This document shows positions 43,213 to 51,325 of a DNA stretch of 64,000 bases, one piece after another. Position numbers and translations under genes: made by a program. The stretch's first letter is position 1, and every line of letters begins with the position of its first letter. The stretch is from Acidobacteriaceae bacterium (GTDB lineage Bacteria; Acidobacteriota; Terriglobia; Terriglobales; Acidobacteriaceae): positions 23,515-87,514 of the forward strand of contig PLXE01000098.1 of assembly GCA_003151335.1 (NCBI GenBank). The letters are read 5' to 3'. Under the pieces are notes generated by a model. The model made no database searches and had not been told where the DNA came from. It saw only the letters and a program-made list of their open reading frames with translations.

Positions 43213-44103
43213 GTGCGCAGGCTCATCGTCAATGCCGACGACTTCGGTTTGACCGCGGGGGTGAACCGTGCCATCGTCGAAGCGCAAGAGCGCGGGATTG
43301 TGACCTCATCCACGCTGATGGCGAATGCGGGAGCTTTCGACGAAGCGGCCAGCATGGCGCGCGCGCTGGCGGCAAGCAACGCGCGTTTCAGCGCAGGCTG
43401 TCATGTGGTGCTGCTCGATGGCGAACCGGTATTGCCGGCGGACCGCGTAAGCAGCCTGCTGCAACCAGGCGCACAGAACGGTAGCCGCCAATTTCGCGTC
43501 AAGCTCAATGACTTTGTCATAGCTTCTTTCCGCAACCAGCTCGACCCTGCCGAAATCGAAGCCGAGGCCAGCGCCCAGATCGAGCGCCTGCAATCTGCGG
43601 GGGTGCGGCCCTCTCATTTCGACACCCACAAGCATGCCCACATGTTTCCCGCGGTGCTGCGGCCACTGCTGCGAGCGGCGCGCGAGTGCGGCGTTCCGGC
43701 GGTGCGCAATCCATTTGGCCGGGTGTGGCCATTGCCAATCGTAGATCTGCTGCGAAAGCGCGCGTTGTGGCTGCGTTTCGCCGAACTGAACGTGTTGCGC
43801 AACTTTGCCGCCAGGTTCCGCCGCGAGGTGGAGGCCCACGGCCTGCGCACGACCGACGGATCGCTTGCCGTGCTGGTCACCGGATGTCTCGACTTGAAAC
43901 TCTTTACCGCGATCGCCGACAGCATTCCGGAAGGGACATGGGAGTTCGTCTGTCACCCCGGCTACAACGACGCTGATCTCGACAAGGTTGACACCCGATT
44001 GCGGCAATCGCGGGTGCAGGAACTCGCCCTGCTGACCTCGCCGGAAGCGAAAGAGGTCCTGCAGCGCCGGGGGATTGAGTTGATCACGTATCACGATCTG
44101 TAA
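43213..44103 (+). CDS. ChbG/HpnK-family (YdjC-like) deacetylase
   Basis: 296 residues. YdjC-family metal site: IVNADDFGLTAGVNRAI (DD), HFDTHKHAHMFP (HxxxH) and CHPGYND. Family members deacetylate chito-oligosaccharides or act on hopanoid-type lipids (HpnK); the substrate here is unknown. The GTG start follows TACACT (43201-43206) by exactly 6 nt, consistent with leaderless transcription. It is followed 73 nt later by a decarboxylase gene with its own TACAAT box. Confidence 0.88.
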   Translation: MRRLIVNADDFGLTAGVNRAIVEAQERGIVTSSTLMANAGAFDEAASMARALAASNARFSAGCHVVLLDGEPVLPADRVSSLLQPGAQNGSRQFRVKLNDFVIASFRNQLDPAEIEAEASAQIERLQSAGVRPSHFDTHKHAHMFPAVLRPLLRAARECGVPAVRNPFGRVWPLPIVDLLRKRALWLRFAELNVLRNFAARFRREVEAHGLRTTDGSLAVLVTGCLDLKLFTAIADSIPEGTWEFVCHPGYNDADLDKVDTRLRQSRVQELALLTSPEAKEVLQRRGIELITYHDL

Positions 44104-44176
44104 CCGTTTCAATCGCTCGTCGCGCTACAATAGCTGTCCCGCCTAATCGGCCCGAACCGCTTCGGACACGTTGCCC

Positions 44177-45583
44177 ATGAATCCACTTGTACTCTCCGAC
44201 GCCGACTACAAAACAGCCTTCGAGCGCATCAGCCAGCTCGCGTTGGAGTACGTCGCGTCCGTCAGTGAACGGCCCACATTCCCCAAGATAACTGGAACGG
44301 AGACCGAAGCTCTATTTGCTAAACCGCTGCCCGAGCAAGGGCTGGGAAGCGGCGCTCTCGACGACCTTGGCGAAGTGATGGCGTCCGTACGGGTCACAGG
44401 ACCGCGTTTTTTCGGCTATGTGCTGGGCTCCGGGGAGCCCATCGGCGCTGCCGCGGATCTGCTCGTCAGTGTGCTGAACCAGAACGTGACCGCATGGCGC
44501 TCGTCGCCCTCGGCAGTGACCATCGAGCGCGTAGTGGTGAACTGGCTGGCGGAGGCGATCGGATGCACTGGGTTCACGGGAAGCTTGACCGGAGGCGGTT
44601 CGTCGGCAAATCTGATGGGACTTGCCATGGCCCGCGAAGCGCGCTTGCCCGCCAACGAGTGCGGTGCGCGGCCCGGAACCATCTATGCGTCAGAACAAAT
44701 CCACATGTCGATTCCCAAAGCCATCGCGTTGCTGGGCATCGGACGGGAGAATCTGCGGCTCATTCCGTGCGACGACAATTTTCGGATTCGCGTCGATTTT
44801 TTGCGCGCCAGCATGGAGCGCGACGTCCGTGCTGGACTGACGCCGATCGCGATTGTGGGTTCTGCGGGAACGGTTTCTACCGGGAGCATCGATCCGCTGG
44901 TCGAGCTGGCGGAAATCGCGCGTGAATCTGGCGCCTGGTTCCACGTGGACGGGGCCTACGGCGCGCTGGCCGCCATCGCCGAACCGGCGAAATTTGCCGG
45001 GCTGGACCGAGCTGATTCGCTGTCGCTCGATCCCCACAAATGGCTGTATCAGCCGCTTGATTGCGGATGCTTGCTCTACCGCGATGCTGAGGCTGCGCGT
45101 CGCGCGTTCTCGCACACGGGAGACTACGCCAAGTCGCTGGTGAACGATCCGGTCGAGGGCTTCGCGTTCTTCGAGGAGAGCATGGAGCTGTCGCGACGCT
45201 TTCGCGCGCTGAAGCTTTGGCTGTCGCTGCGCTACCACGGACTGGCGAACTTTCGGGAGGCGATCCGCAACGATTTAGCGCACGCGCAACTGCTGGCCGG
45301 GCTGATTACGAAGCAGCCCGAACTCGCACTGCTGGCTCCCGTCCCACTCAGCGCAGTCTGCTTCCGCTATCGAGCGCGGGGCGATGCTGACTCCGATTGC
45401 GACGCGCTGAACCAAGAGATTTTGCAGCGCGTGGTCCGTCGAGGAAAGGTATTCTTGTCCAACGCGACGATTCATGGCCGCTTCGCCTTGCGCGCCTGTA
45501 TTGTGAATCATCGCACTACGCCCGATGACATCGCACAGGTGGTGAGCGAGGTGCTGGCGGTTGGCAGGGAGTGCCTCGCGTGA
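44177..45583 (+). CDS. PLP-dependent group II decarboxylase-like protein
   Basis: 468 residues from the ATG at 44177. Group II amino-acid decarboxylase features: LTGGGSSANLMGLAMAREAR, HVDGAYGALAAI, and SLDPHKWLYQPLD with the PLP lysine in DPHKW. Related to aromatic-L-amino-acid and glutamate decarboxylases; the substrate cannot be assigned. Its stop overlaps the GTG start of the GHMP kinase (GTGA), which argues for a shared pathway. A TACAAT box (44125-44130) is a candidate -10. Confidence 0.88.
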   Translation: MNPLVLSDADYKTAFERISQLALEYVASVSERPTFPKITGTETEALFAKPLPEQGLGSGALDDLGEVMASVRVTGPRFFGYVLGSGEPIGAAADLLVSVLNQNVTAWRSSPSAVTIERVVVNWLAEAIGCTGFTGSLTGGGSSANLMGLAMAREARLPANECGARPGTIYASEQIHMSIPKAIALLGIGRENLRLIPCDDNFRIRVDFLRASMERDVRAGLTPIAIVGSAGTVSTGSIDPLVELAEIARESGAWFHVDGAYGALAAIAEPAKFAGLDRADSLSLDPHKWLYQPLDCGCLLYRDAEAARRAFSHTGDYAKSLVNDPVEGFAFFEESMELSRRFRALKLWLSLRYHGLANFREAIRNDLAHAQLLAGLITKQPELALLAPVPLSAVCFRYRARGDADSDCDALNQEILQRVVRRGKVFLSNATIHGRFALRACIVNHRTTPDDIAQVVSEVLAVGRECLA

Positions 45584-46629
45584 ACCGCGCCGAGATTGTT
45601 ACCACAGCACCATGCCGCGCCGATCTGGCCGGCGGGACCCTCGACATCTGGCCGCTGTACCTTTTCCATCCCGGCGCGGTGAGCGTAAACGTTGCTCTCA
45701 ACATCCTGACCAGTTGCAAAATCACTCCGCGCCGCGGACGGGAAATCGTTTTGCGATCACAGGACACGGGGCAACACGAGCGCTTTGCCGGGCTCGACGA
45801 ATTGTTGGCGGCGAAGACCTATCAACATCCGTTAGCGGCCCATCTGGTCCGCTTCTTTAAGCCGTCTGCCGGATTCATGCTGGAGACAAATTCGGAATCT
45901 CCTGCGGGCGCAGGCATCTCCGGTTCCTCAGCGCTGATGATCGCCGCCACCGCGGCACTGGCGCGCTTTGTGGGACGCGAGATTGATCTGGAGCAGATTC
46001 GCGTCCTGGCACAGAATATCGAAGCGCAACTGATCCGCGTGCCTACCGGCTGCCAGGATTATTATCCGGCGATGTATGGCGGTGTGAGCGCGGTGCATCT
46101 TGAGCCTGACGGCGTCCGCTGGGAGGCGGTCCCGATTTCCCTCGACGAAATCGATCAGCGCTTCGTTCTCCTCTACACCGGAGTGCCGCGGCGGTCGGGC
46201 ATCAACAACTGGGAGGTGTTCAAGCAGCACATCGATGGCAACAAGCGCGTCCTACACAACTTCGCGGAAATCTCGCGCATTGCCCAGGCCATGCACCGCG
46301 CCCTGGCCGAAGCACGATGGGACGACGTGCAGCGCCTGATGCGGGAGGAGTGGAAGCTGCGGCGAAGCAACGCTCCCGGTATCACCACCCCATTGATCGA
46401 CAAGCTGATTGGCGTGGCCCGGCGGAACGGTGCGCGGGCCGCCAAAGTTTGCGGCGCTGGAGGCGGCGGTTGCGTGATTGTCTTCATTGAACCGGGCTCA
46501 CGCCAGCGAGTCGAGGACGCGGTTCGCAACGTTATTCGCAAACATGGCGGCGAACTGCTGGATTTCTCTGTCGCACGCCACGGATTGGCATTTCACTCGG
46601 CGCCGCAGCGGAAGACGGCCAAGGTTTAG
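45580..46629 (+). CDS. GHMP-family sugar kinase
   Basis: 349 residues from the GTG at 45580. The three GHMP motifs are present: CRADLAGGTLDIWPLY (motif 1), SPAGAGISGSSALMIAAT (motif 2, ATP loop) and KVCGAGGGGCVI (motif 3). The closest named relatives are galactokinase-, fucokinase- and heptose-7-phosphate-kinase-like proteins. The sequence PTGCQDYYPAMYGGV is typical of this group. It overlaps the PLP decarboxylase by 4 nt, and a CPBP protease starts 2 nt after its stop. Confidence 0.88.
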   Translation: MNRAEIVTTAPCRADLAGGTLDIWPLYLFHPGAVSVNVALNILTSCKITPRRGREIVLRSQDTGQHERFAGLDELLAAKTYQHPLAAHLVRFFKPSAGFMLETNSESPAGAGISGSSALMIAATAALARFVGREIDLEQIRVLAQNIEAQLIRVPTGCQDYYPAMYGGVSAVHLEPDGVRWEAVPISLDEIDQRFVLLYTGVPRRSGINNWEVFKQHIDGNKRVLHNFAEISRIAQAMHRALAEARWDDVQRLMREEWKLRRSNAPGITTPLIDKLIGVARRNGARAAKVCGAGGGGCVIVFIEPGSRQRVEDAVRNVIRKHGGELLDFSVARHGLAFHSAPQRKTAKV

Positions 46630-46631
46630 CT

Positions 46632-47537
46632 ATGTTCACCACCAGCACGGGACGTCTTCATCCGGTGTGGGCGTTCGTGGTGTCAGCCTTGCTTTCAGTG
46701 CTGGCATTTCTGGCTGCGGGTTACGCGGCTGGGGCGATAGCCGGCGATCGCGTCCTGCTCTTCGAGGCGATCTTTCGTCCTCTGTTGGCGTTGCTACTGA
46801 TCGCCCTGTTCGTCTGGATGCTGACCGCCGCCGACCACGTCGAAGGTCATCATCTCGCCGCCCTCGGATTGCCACGTGCCAAAGGCTGGCTCAAGCAATT
46901 CACATTCGGCTGCCTCCTCGCATTCGGACTGGCGGTCCTGGCGATTGTTCCAATCGAGATTTGGGGACATACCCGCACCAGATTTCTCCTCAGCGTGCAC
47001 ACCTTGCCGAGGTTCGGGACTGTACTGTTGGTTCTTCTCATGGGCGCGCTCGCCGAGGAGTTGATGTTTCGCGGCTATCCCTTCCAACACTTGGAACAGG
47101 GCATCGGGGCAATCGGCGCGATCACCGTCTTCTCGGTGATGTTTGGGGCGGTGCACCTGGCGAATCCCGGCGCCAGCCTCTGGGGGCTGATCAATACCAT
47201 CCTGATCGGCGTGCTTCTCTCCATTTCCTACCTGCGGACCCGAGCTTTGTGGTTGCCATGGGGCATCCACTTCGGCTGGAATTTCGCTCTCGGAGTCCTC
47301 TTTGGCCTGCCGGTGAGCGGCCTTCGGCTGTTCAACGTTGTGGTCCGGACCGCCGTGAGCGGGCCGAATTGGGTCACGGGCGGGAGCTACGGAGTAGAGG
47401 CCAGCGCTACGGCTGTGGTCATCATCCTGGCGGGAATCGTGATGGCTTGGAAGCTGCCGTTGGCGCCTCTTGCGCAACCGGGACTGCCTTTGCCGGAGAC
47501 CGAACACCGCGACAGCTCTTCGAGCATCCAACCCTAG
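46632..47537 (+). CDS. CPBP intramembrane metalloprotease (Rce1/Abi-like), copy 1
   Basis: 301 residues with about eight membrane helices. CPBP motifs: EELMFRGY (EExxxR), FGAVHLANPG (FxxxH) and HFGWNF (HxxxN/B). Members cleave prenylated or membrane proteins and sometimes confer bacteriocin immunity. It starts 2 nt after the GHMP kinase gene, so it is probably in that operon. A second, unlinked CPBP copy lies at 59063; both keep AHxANPG-like and HxGWNF motifs. Confidence 0.88.
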   Translation: MFTTSTGRLHPVWAFVVSALLSVLAFLAAGYAAGAIAGDRVLLFEAIFRPLLALLLIALFVWMLTAADHVEGHHLAALGLPRAKGWLKQFTFGCLLAFGLAVLAIVPIEIWGHTRTRFLLSVHTLPRFGTVLLVLLMGALAEELMFRGYPFQHLEQGIGAIGAITVFSVMFGAVHLANPGASLWGLINTILIGVLLSISYLRTRALWLPWGIHFGWNFALGVLFGLPVSGLRLFNVVVRTAVSGPNWVTGGSYGVEASATAVVIILAGIVMAWKLPLAPLAQPGLPLPETEHRDSSSSIQP

Positions 47538-47542
47538 TGTGT

Positions 47543-47567
47543 ATCCCGGACGGGATCAGCATATAAT
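47543..47567 (+). promoter_or_regulatory. Palindrome and -10 box upstream of a secreted-protein gene
   Basis: ATCCCG-GA-CGGGAT (47543-47556) is a perfect inverted repeat, followed 5 nt later by TATAAT (47562-47567). The repeat sits in the spacer region of the promoter, a typical repressor position. The ATG at 47590 is 22 nt past the -10. Confidence 0.5.
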
Positions 47568-47589
47568 TCGAAACAATCCGGGTGTTTTA

Positions 47590-48624
47590 ATGAGCCGCAA
47601 TTGTTTCCCTCTATTCGCTACGGCGCTTCTGCTGCCGGCGATGTTCGCATTTGCCGATGACGCCAAAGCGCCGGCCAAACTTCCGACGGAAAAAATGACG
47701 CCGCAAACGGGCATGCTGGTCATCCGCGATCTGACGGCCGAGCCCGTTTTTGCGCGCCGCTTGTTCCCCATGGGTGAAAAGGGGTTGCAGATCAAGAATG
47801 GAGTGGTGACTCCGGGCGACAAGCAGGTTACGCAATTGATCGCCGAACACGGGCTTGCAGCCCGGCCGGGCGACCGGGTCGTCATTTCTAACGTGGTCAT
47901 CAAGGACAGCGCAATCGTCTTCGAGATTAACGGCGGACCGAAGAAGCGTGGGAAGTGGTATCAGCACCTTCAAGTAGGCGTCGGAAGCGCAACGACCACG
48001 GTGGGCGGGGCCCCAAAGAGCCTGGAGGCCAAAGGCTCGCAGGTGACACTCGCATTCGATAAGTACGTCCCCGAGCTGACTGGCGATCAAGTCCGTGACT
48101 TGCTGTCGCCGGTCTTCGATTTCAAGGCGCTCAATCAGGCTGAGGCTTACGAGAAGACTTTGCCGCCCAAGGTGCAGGAAGCCATCAAGGACCACAAGGT
48201 CCTGGTAGGCATGGACCGCGATATGGTGATCTATGCCAAAGGGCGGCCGCCCAAGAAGGTCCGCGACAAGGACGACAAGGGCCAGGACTACGAGGAATGG
48301 ATCTACGGCGATCCGCCCGAGGAGGTGGAGTTTGTGCGCTTCCAAGGCGCCGTGGTTGCGCGATTAGAGATTATGACTGTGGGCGGCGAGAAGATTGTGC
48401 GCACGGAAAAAGAAGTGGACCTCAAGGCAGCCGATACGGAGGTTGCCCAGAAGAAGCCGGCCGAAAAACCGGCGAACGCTCCCACCTTGCGCCGTCCGGG
48501 AGAGCAACCGGAATATCCGCAAGGCAGCGGCTCCAGCCCCGCTCCGCCTTATCCTGCTCCCGGTACCACCGGGCCCGATAACACTCCGAGTATGCCGCCA
48601 CACTCTGTGATAGGCGCCGCATGA
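47590..48624 (+). CDS. Secreted hypothetical protein with Pro-rich tail
   Basis: 344 residues from the ATG at 47590. A signal peptide ends AMFAFADD (about 22). The middle shows two repeats of a strand-rich unit (RPGDRVVISNVVIKDSAIVFEI). A charged helical part with SmpA/BamE-like character follows (VLVGMDRDMVIYAKGRPPKK, then EEWIYGDPPEEVEFVRF), recalling outer-membrane assembly lipoproteins. The last 60 residues are Pro/Gly-rich. It may be an envelope protein; the SmpA likeness is weak inference. Confidence 0.65.
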   Translation: MSRNCFPLFATALLLPAMFAFADDAKAPAKLPTEKMTPQTGMLVIRDLTAEPVFARRLFPMGEKGLQIKNGVVTPGDKQVTQLIAEHGLAARPGDRVVISNVVIKDSAIVFEINGGPKKRGKWYQHLQVGVGSATTTVGGAPKSLEAKGSQVTLAFDKYVPELTGDQVRDLLSPVFDFKALNQAEAYEKTLPPKVQEAIKDHKVLVGMDRDMVIYAKGRPPKKVRDKDDKGQDYEEWIYGDPPEEVEFVRFQGAVVARLEIMTVGGEKIVRTEKEVDLKAADTEVAQKKPAEKPANAPTLRRPGEQPEYPQGSGSSPAPPYPAPGTTGPDNTPSMPPHSVIGAA

Positions 48625-48684
48625 TGTCCTCAATTATGGGTCCTCAATTTGGCGCGCCTGCGGGTGCGCCTTTACACTGTTAAG

Positions 48685-50325
48685 GTGAGGATTGCACTCG
48701 GCCAAATTAACCCTACCGTCGGTGATTTTCCGGGCAATTCCGCAAAGATCATCGCCTATGCGCGACGGGCCAGGGGCGCCGGCGTCGATCTCATTCTGTT
48801 TCCGGAGTTGAGCGTCTGCGGCTATCCCCCGCGCGATCTGGTGGAGCGCCCCTGGTTTGTGGAGCGCAACCGGCAAGCCGCGGAAGCGATCGCAGCCGCG
48901 ACCCAGGGCATTGCCGTGATCTGCGGTCTGGTTACTCCGGCCGGTTCCGCTACCGGCAAGTCCGTGATGAATTCGGCGGCGCTGCTGCGTGATGGAAAGA
49001 TCGGCGCCATCCACTCCAAACGCCTGCTGCCCAGCTACGACGTGTTTGACGAGATGCGCAACTTCGCGCCCGCCGATCGCCAGCAACTGCTGGCCTTTGA
49101 CGGCAAGCAGCTCGCGCTCACGGTTTGCGAGGACGCCTGGAACGACAAGAATTTCTGGGACCGTCAGTTGTACGGGGTTGATCCTGTGCAAGACTTGATC
49201 GGCGCGGGTGGACAAATCCTGCTGAACATTTCCGCCTCTCCGTTTTATCTTCGCAAACGCGAACTGCGGCTCGACATGCTGGCCGCCATCGCCCGGCACT
49301 ACCGCATTCCGGTTGCACTGGTGAACCAGGTTGGGGGAAACGACAGCCTGGTGTTTGACGGATCGAGTTTCGCGCTGGGGCCTGATGGGCGGGTGATCGC
49401 GCAAGCCAAATCGTTCGAAGAGGACCTCGTCTGCTTTGACAGCGAGTCGCTTACCGGCGACCTGCACCTGGCGGAGGAGGGACTGGAGGCAAGCGCTTAT
49501 TCCGCGCTGGTATTGGGCACCCGCGATTACGTGCACAAGTGCGGCTTCCGCCAGGCGGTGCTGGGACTAAGCGGCGGTATCGATTCGGCGATCACCGCCT
49601 GCATTGCGGTGGACGCGCTGGGCCGCGAGAACGTCATCGGGGTGGGCATGCCGGGGCCGTATTCTTCCCCCGGCAGCATCGAAGATTCTGCGACGTTGGC
49701 CCGGAACCTCGGCATTTCGTTTGAACTGGTACCGATTGTTGACATCTTTGACTCGTATCGAAAAGCGCTGCAGCCCATGTTCGCCGGCCGCCCGCAGGAT
49801 GTGACCGAAGAAAATATTCAGGCGCGTATTCGCGGCTCGTTGTTGATGGCGGTGTCCAACAAGTTCGGCGCACTGCTGCTGACCACCGGAAACAAGTCGG
49901 AGATTGGGGTGGGCTACTGCACTCTCTACGGAGACATGTGCGGCGGACTGGCGGTGATCTCCGACGTGCCCAAAACGCTGGTCTACCGCCTGGCGCGCTA
50001 CGTGAATTCGCGGTCGCCGATGATTCCCGCGTCCACCATAGAAAAACCTCCTTCCGCGGAGTTGCGCCCGGACCAGAAGGACAGCGACTCGCTGCCGCCC
50101 TACGAAGTTCTGGATACCATCCTGGAAGACTACGTGGAGGACAACCTGTCTCCCGATGCAATTGCAGCACAGCACAGCTACGATCCAGAGCTGGTGCGAA
50201 AAGTGGCTCGCATGGTGGACAAGAGCGAATACAAGCGCCAGCAAGCCGCTCCCGGCTTGAAGATTTCGGAGAAGGCATTCGGCTTTGGGCGCCGCTATCC
50301 CATCGCCGCCAAGGCGGAGATGTAA
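48685..50325 (+). CDS. nadE: Glutamine-dependent NAD+ synthetase
   Basis: 546 residues from the GTG at 48685. The N-terminal nitrilase-type glutaminase (about 1-260) has PELSVCGYPPRD, SKRLLPSYDVFDE and the catalytic cysteine in LTVCEDAWND. The C-terminal synthetase (about 270-546) has LGLSGGIDSA, the PP-loop, and TGNKSEIGVGYCTLYGDM. It amidates nicotinate adenine dinucleotide using glutamine. The start is exactly 6 nt after TACACT (48673-48678), with no ribosome-binding site. GTCCTCAATT is repeated at 48626 and 48640 around the -35 region. Confidence 0.95.
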   Translation: MRIALGQINPTVGDFPGNSAKIIAYARRARGAGVDLILFPELSVCGYPPRDLVERPWFVERNRQAAEAIAAATQGIAVICGLVTPAGSATGKSVMNSAALLRDGKIGAIHSKRLLPSYDVFDEMRNFAPADRQQLLAFDGKQLALTVCEDAWNDKNFWDRQLYGVDPVQDLIGAGGQILLNISASPFYLRKRELRLDMLAAIARHYRIPVALVNQVGGNDSLVFDGSSFALGPDGRVIAQAKSFEEDLVCFDSESLTGDLHLAEEGLEASAYSALVLGTRDYVHKCGFRQAVLGLSGGIDSAITACIAVDALGRENVIGVGMPGPYSSPGSIEDSATLARNLGISFELVPIVDIFDSYRKALQPMFAGRPQDVTEENIQARIRGSLLMAVSNKFGALLLTTGNKSEIGVGYCTLYGDMCGGLAVISDVPKTLVYRLARYVNSRSPMIPASTIEKPPSAELRPDQKDSDSLPPYEVLDTILEDYVEDNLSPDAIAAQHSYDPELVRKVARMVDKSEYKRQQAAPGLKISEKAFGFGRRYPIAAKAEM

Positions 50326-50333
50326 CCCTACCC

Positions 50334-50370
50334 TTGCACATTAGATTTGCACATTGGATTTGCACATTTG
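50334..50370. repeat. 13-nt tandem repeat (TTGCACATTnGAT x3)
   Basis: TTGCACATT occurs at 50334-50342, 50347-50355 and 50360-50368, giving a perfect 13-nt period. It fills the 67-nt gap between nadE and the DsbA-like gene and ends before the AGAAAGGA site. It could be a three-site operator or simply a small satellite. Confidence 0.6.
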
Positions 50371-50392
50371 CTTTAGACAAGAGAAAGGAACC

Positions 50393-51322
50393 ATGAACCG
50401 TTGCACTGTCGTATTGATGACCACCGCTCTGGCCTTGGCCAGCCTCTGCGCCACCGCGCAGCAACCGCCCGCGACCACGTTGAAGCCTCCCGCCAAGACC
50501 ATGGCTGGCGCACCCGCCAACGCGCAGGGACCGCTTCCCAGCGAAGCCACCTTCAACGAATTTCTCAAGCACATGTTCGGCTGGAACCAGAACCTCACCT
50601 GGAAGGTGGTGGAGATTAAACCCTCGGAGGCGGCCGGCCTTTCCGAAGCCGTGGTGATCTTCAACACGCCGCAGGGCCAGCAGGCGACGCGAATCCATGT
50701 AACCGCCGATCAGAAACATGCCTTTACCGGCGACCTGGTGCCGTTCGGGGCCGATCCGTTTGCCGAGGACCGCGAGCTGTTGAAGGGCGCCAATGGCCCC
50801 TCGGCAGGGCCGAAGGATGCAGTCATAACCATTGTGGAGTTCGGCGATCTGGAGTGTCCGGCGTGCAAGGCCGCGCAGCCGAACATTACCAAGCTGATGC
50901 AAGAGGAGCCCAAGGTCCGGCTGGTGTTTCAGAACTTTCCCCTGGCGCAGATTCACAAGTGGGCGCTGCCGGGGGCCAAGTACGTGGAATGCGTGGGGCA
51001 GGCGAATAACGACGCTGTGTGGAAGTTCATCGCTGCGGTTTACGACCACCAGACGGAAGTGAATGAGCAGAATGTTGACCAGATGCTGAAGGGATATGTG
51101 AAGGATGCGGGCGGAGATCCGGATGCGGTTGCGGCTTGCGTCGCCAAGCCGGAGACCGCGAAGCGGGTGGCGGATTCACTGGCGCTGGGCGAAAAACTTA
51201 ATCTCACCAGCACGCCGACGTTCTTCATCAACGGACGCAGGCTCACGGGATTCAGTTCCAATATTCCCTACGACACGGTGAAGTCGATGGTGGACTTCGA
51301 AATCGCCCATGCGGGAAAGTAG
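50393..51322 (+). CDS. DsbA-family thiol:disulfide oxidoreductase-like protein
   Basis: 309 residues from the ATG at 50393 (AGAAAGGA upstream). A signal peptide ends LCATAQQ (about 23). A Pro/Ala linker and a strand-rich N-terminal domain (about 40-125) are followed by a thioredoxin-fold DsbA domain (about 130-309). This has FGDLECPACKAAQP (CPAC active site), LVFQNFPL and a cis-Pro motif STPTFFINGRRLTG. It should form or shuffle disulfides in the periplasm; the N-terminal part may bind substrate. Confidence 0.88.
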   Translation: MNRCTVVLMTTALALASLCATAQQPPATTLKPPAKTMAGAPANAQGPLPSEATFNEFLKHMFGWNQNLTWKVVEIKPSEAAGLSEAVVIFNTPQGQQATRIHVTADQKHAFTGDLVPFGADPFAEDRELLKGANGPSAGPKDAVITIVEFGDLECPACKAAQPNITKLMQEEPKVRLVFQNFPLAQIHKWALPGAKYVECVGQANNDAVWKFIAAVYDHQTEVNEQNVDQMLKGYVKDAGGDPDAVAACVAKPETAKRVADSLALGEKLNLTSTPTFFINGRRLTGFSSNIPYDTVKSMVDFEIAHAGK

Positions 51323-51325
51323 CGC

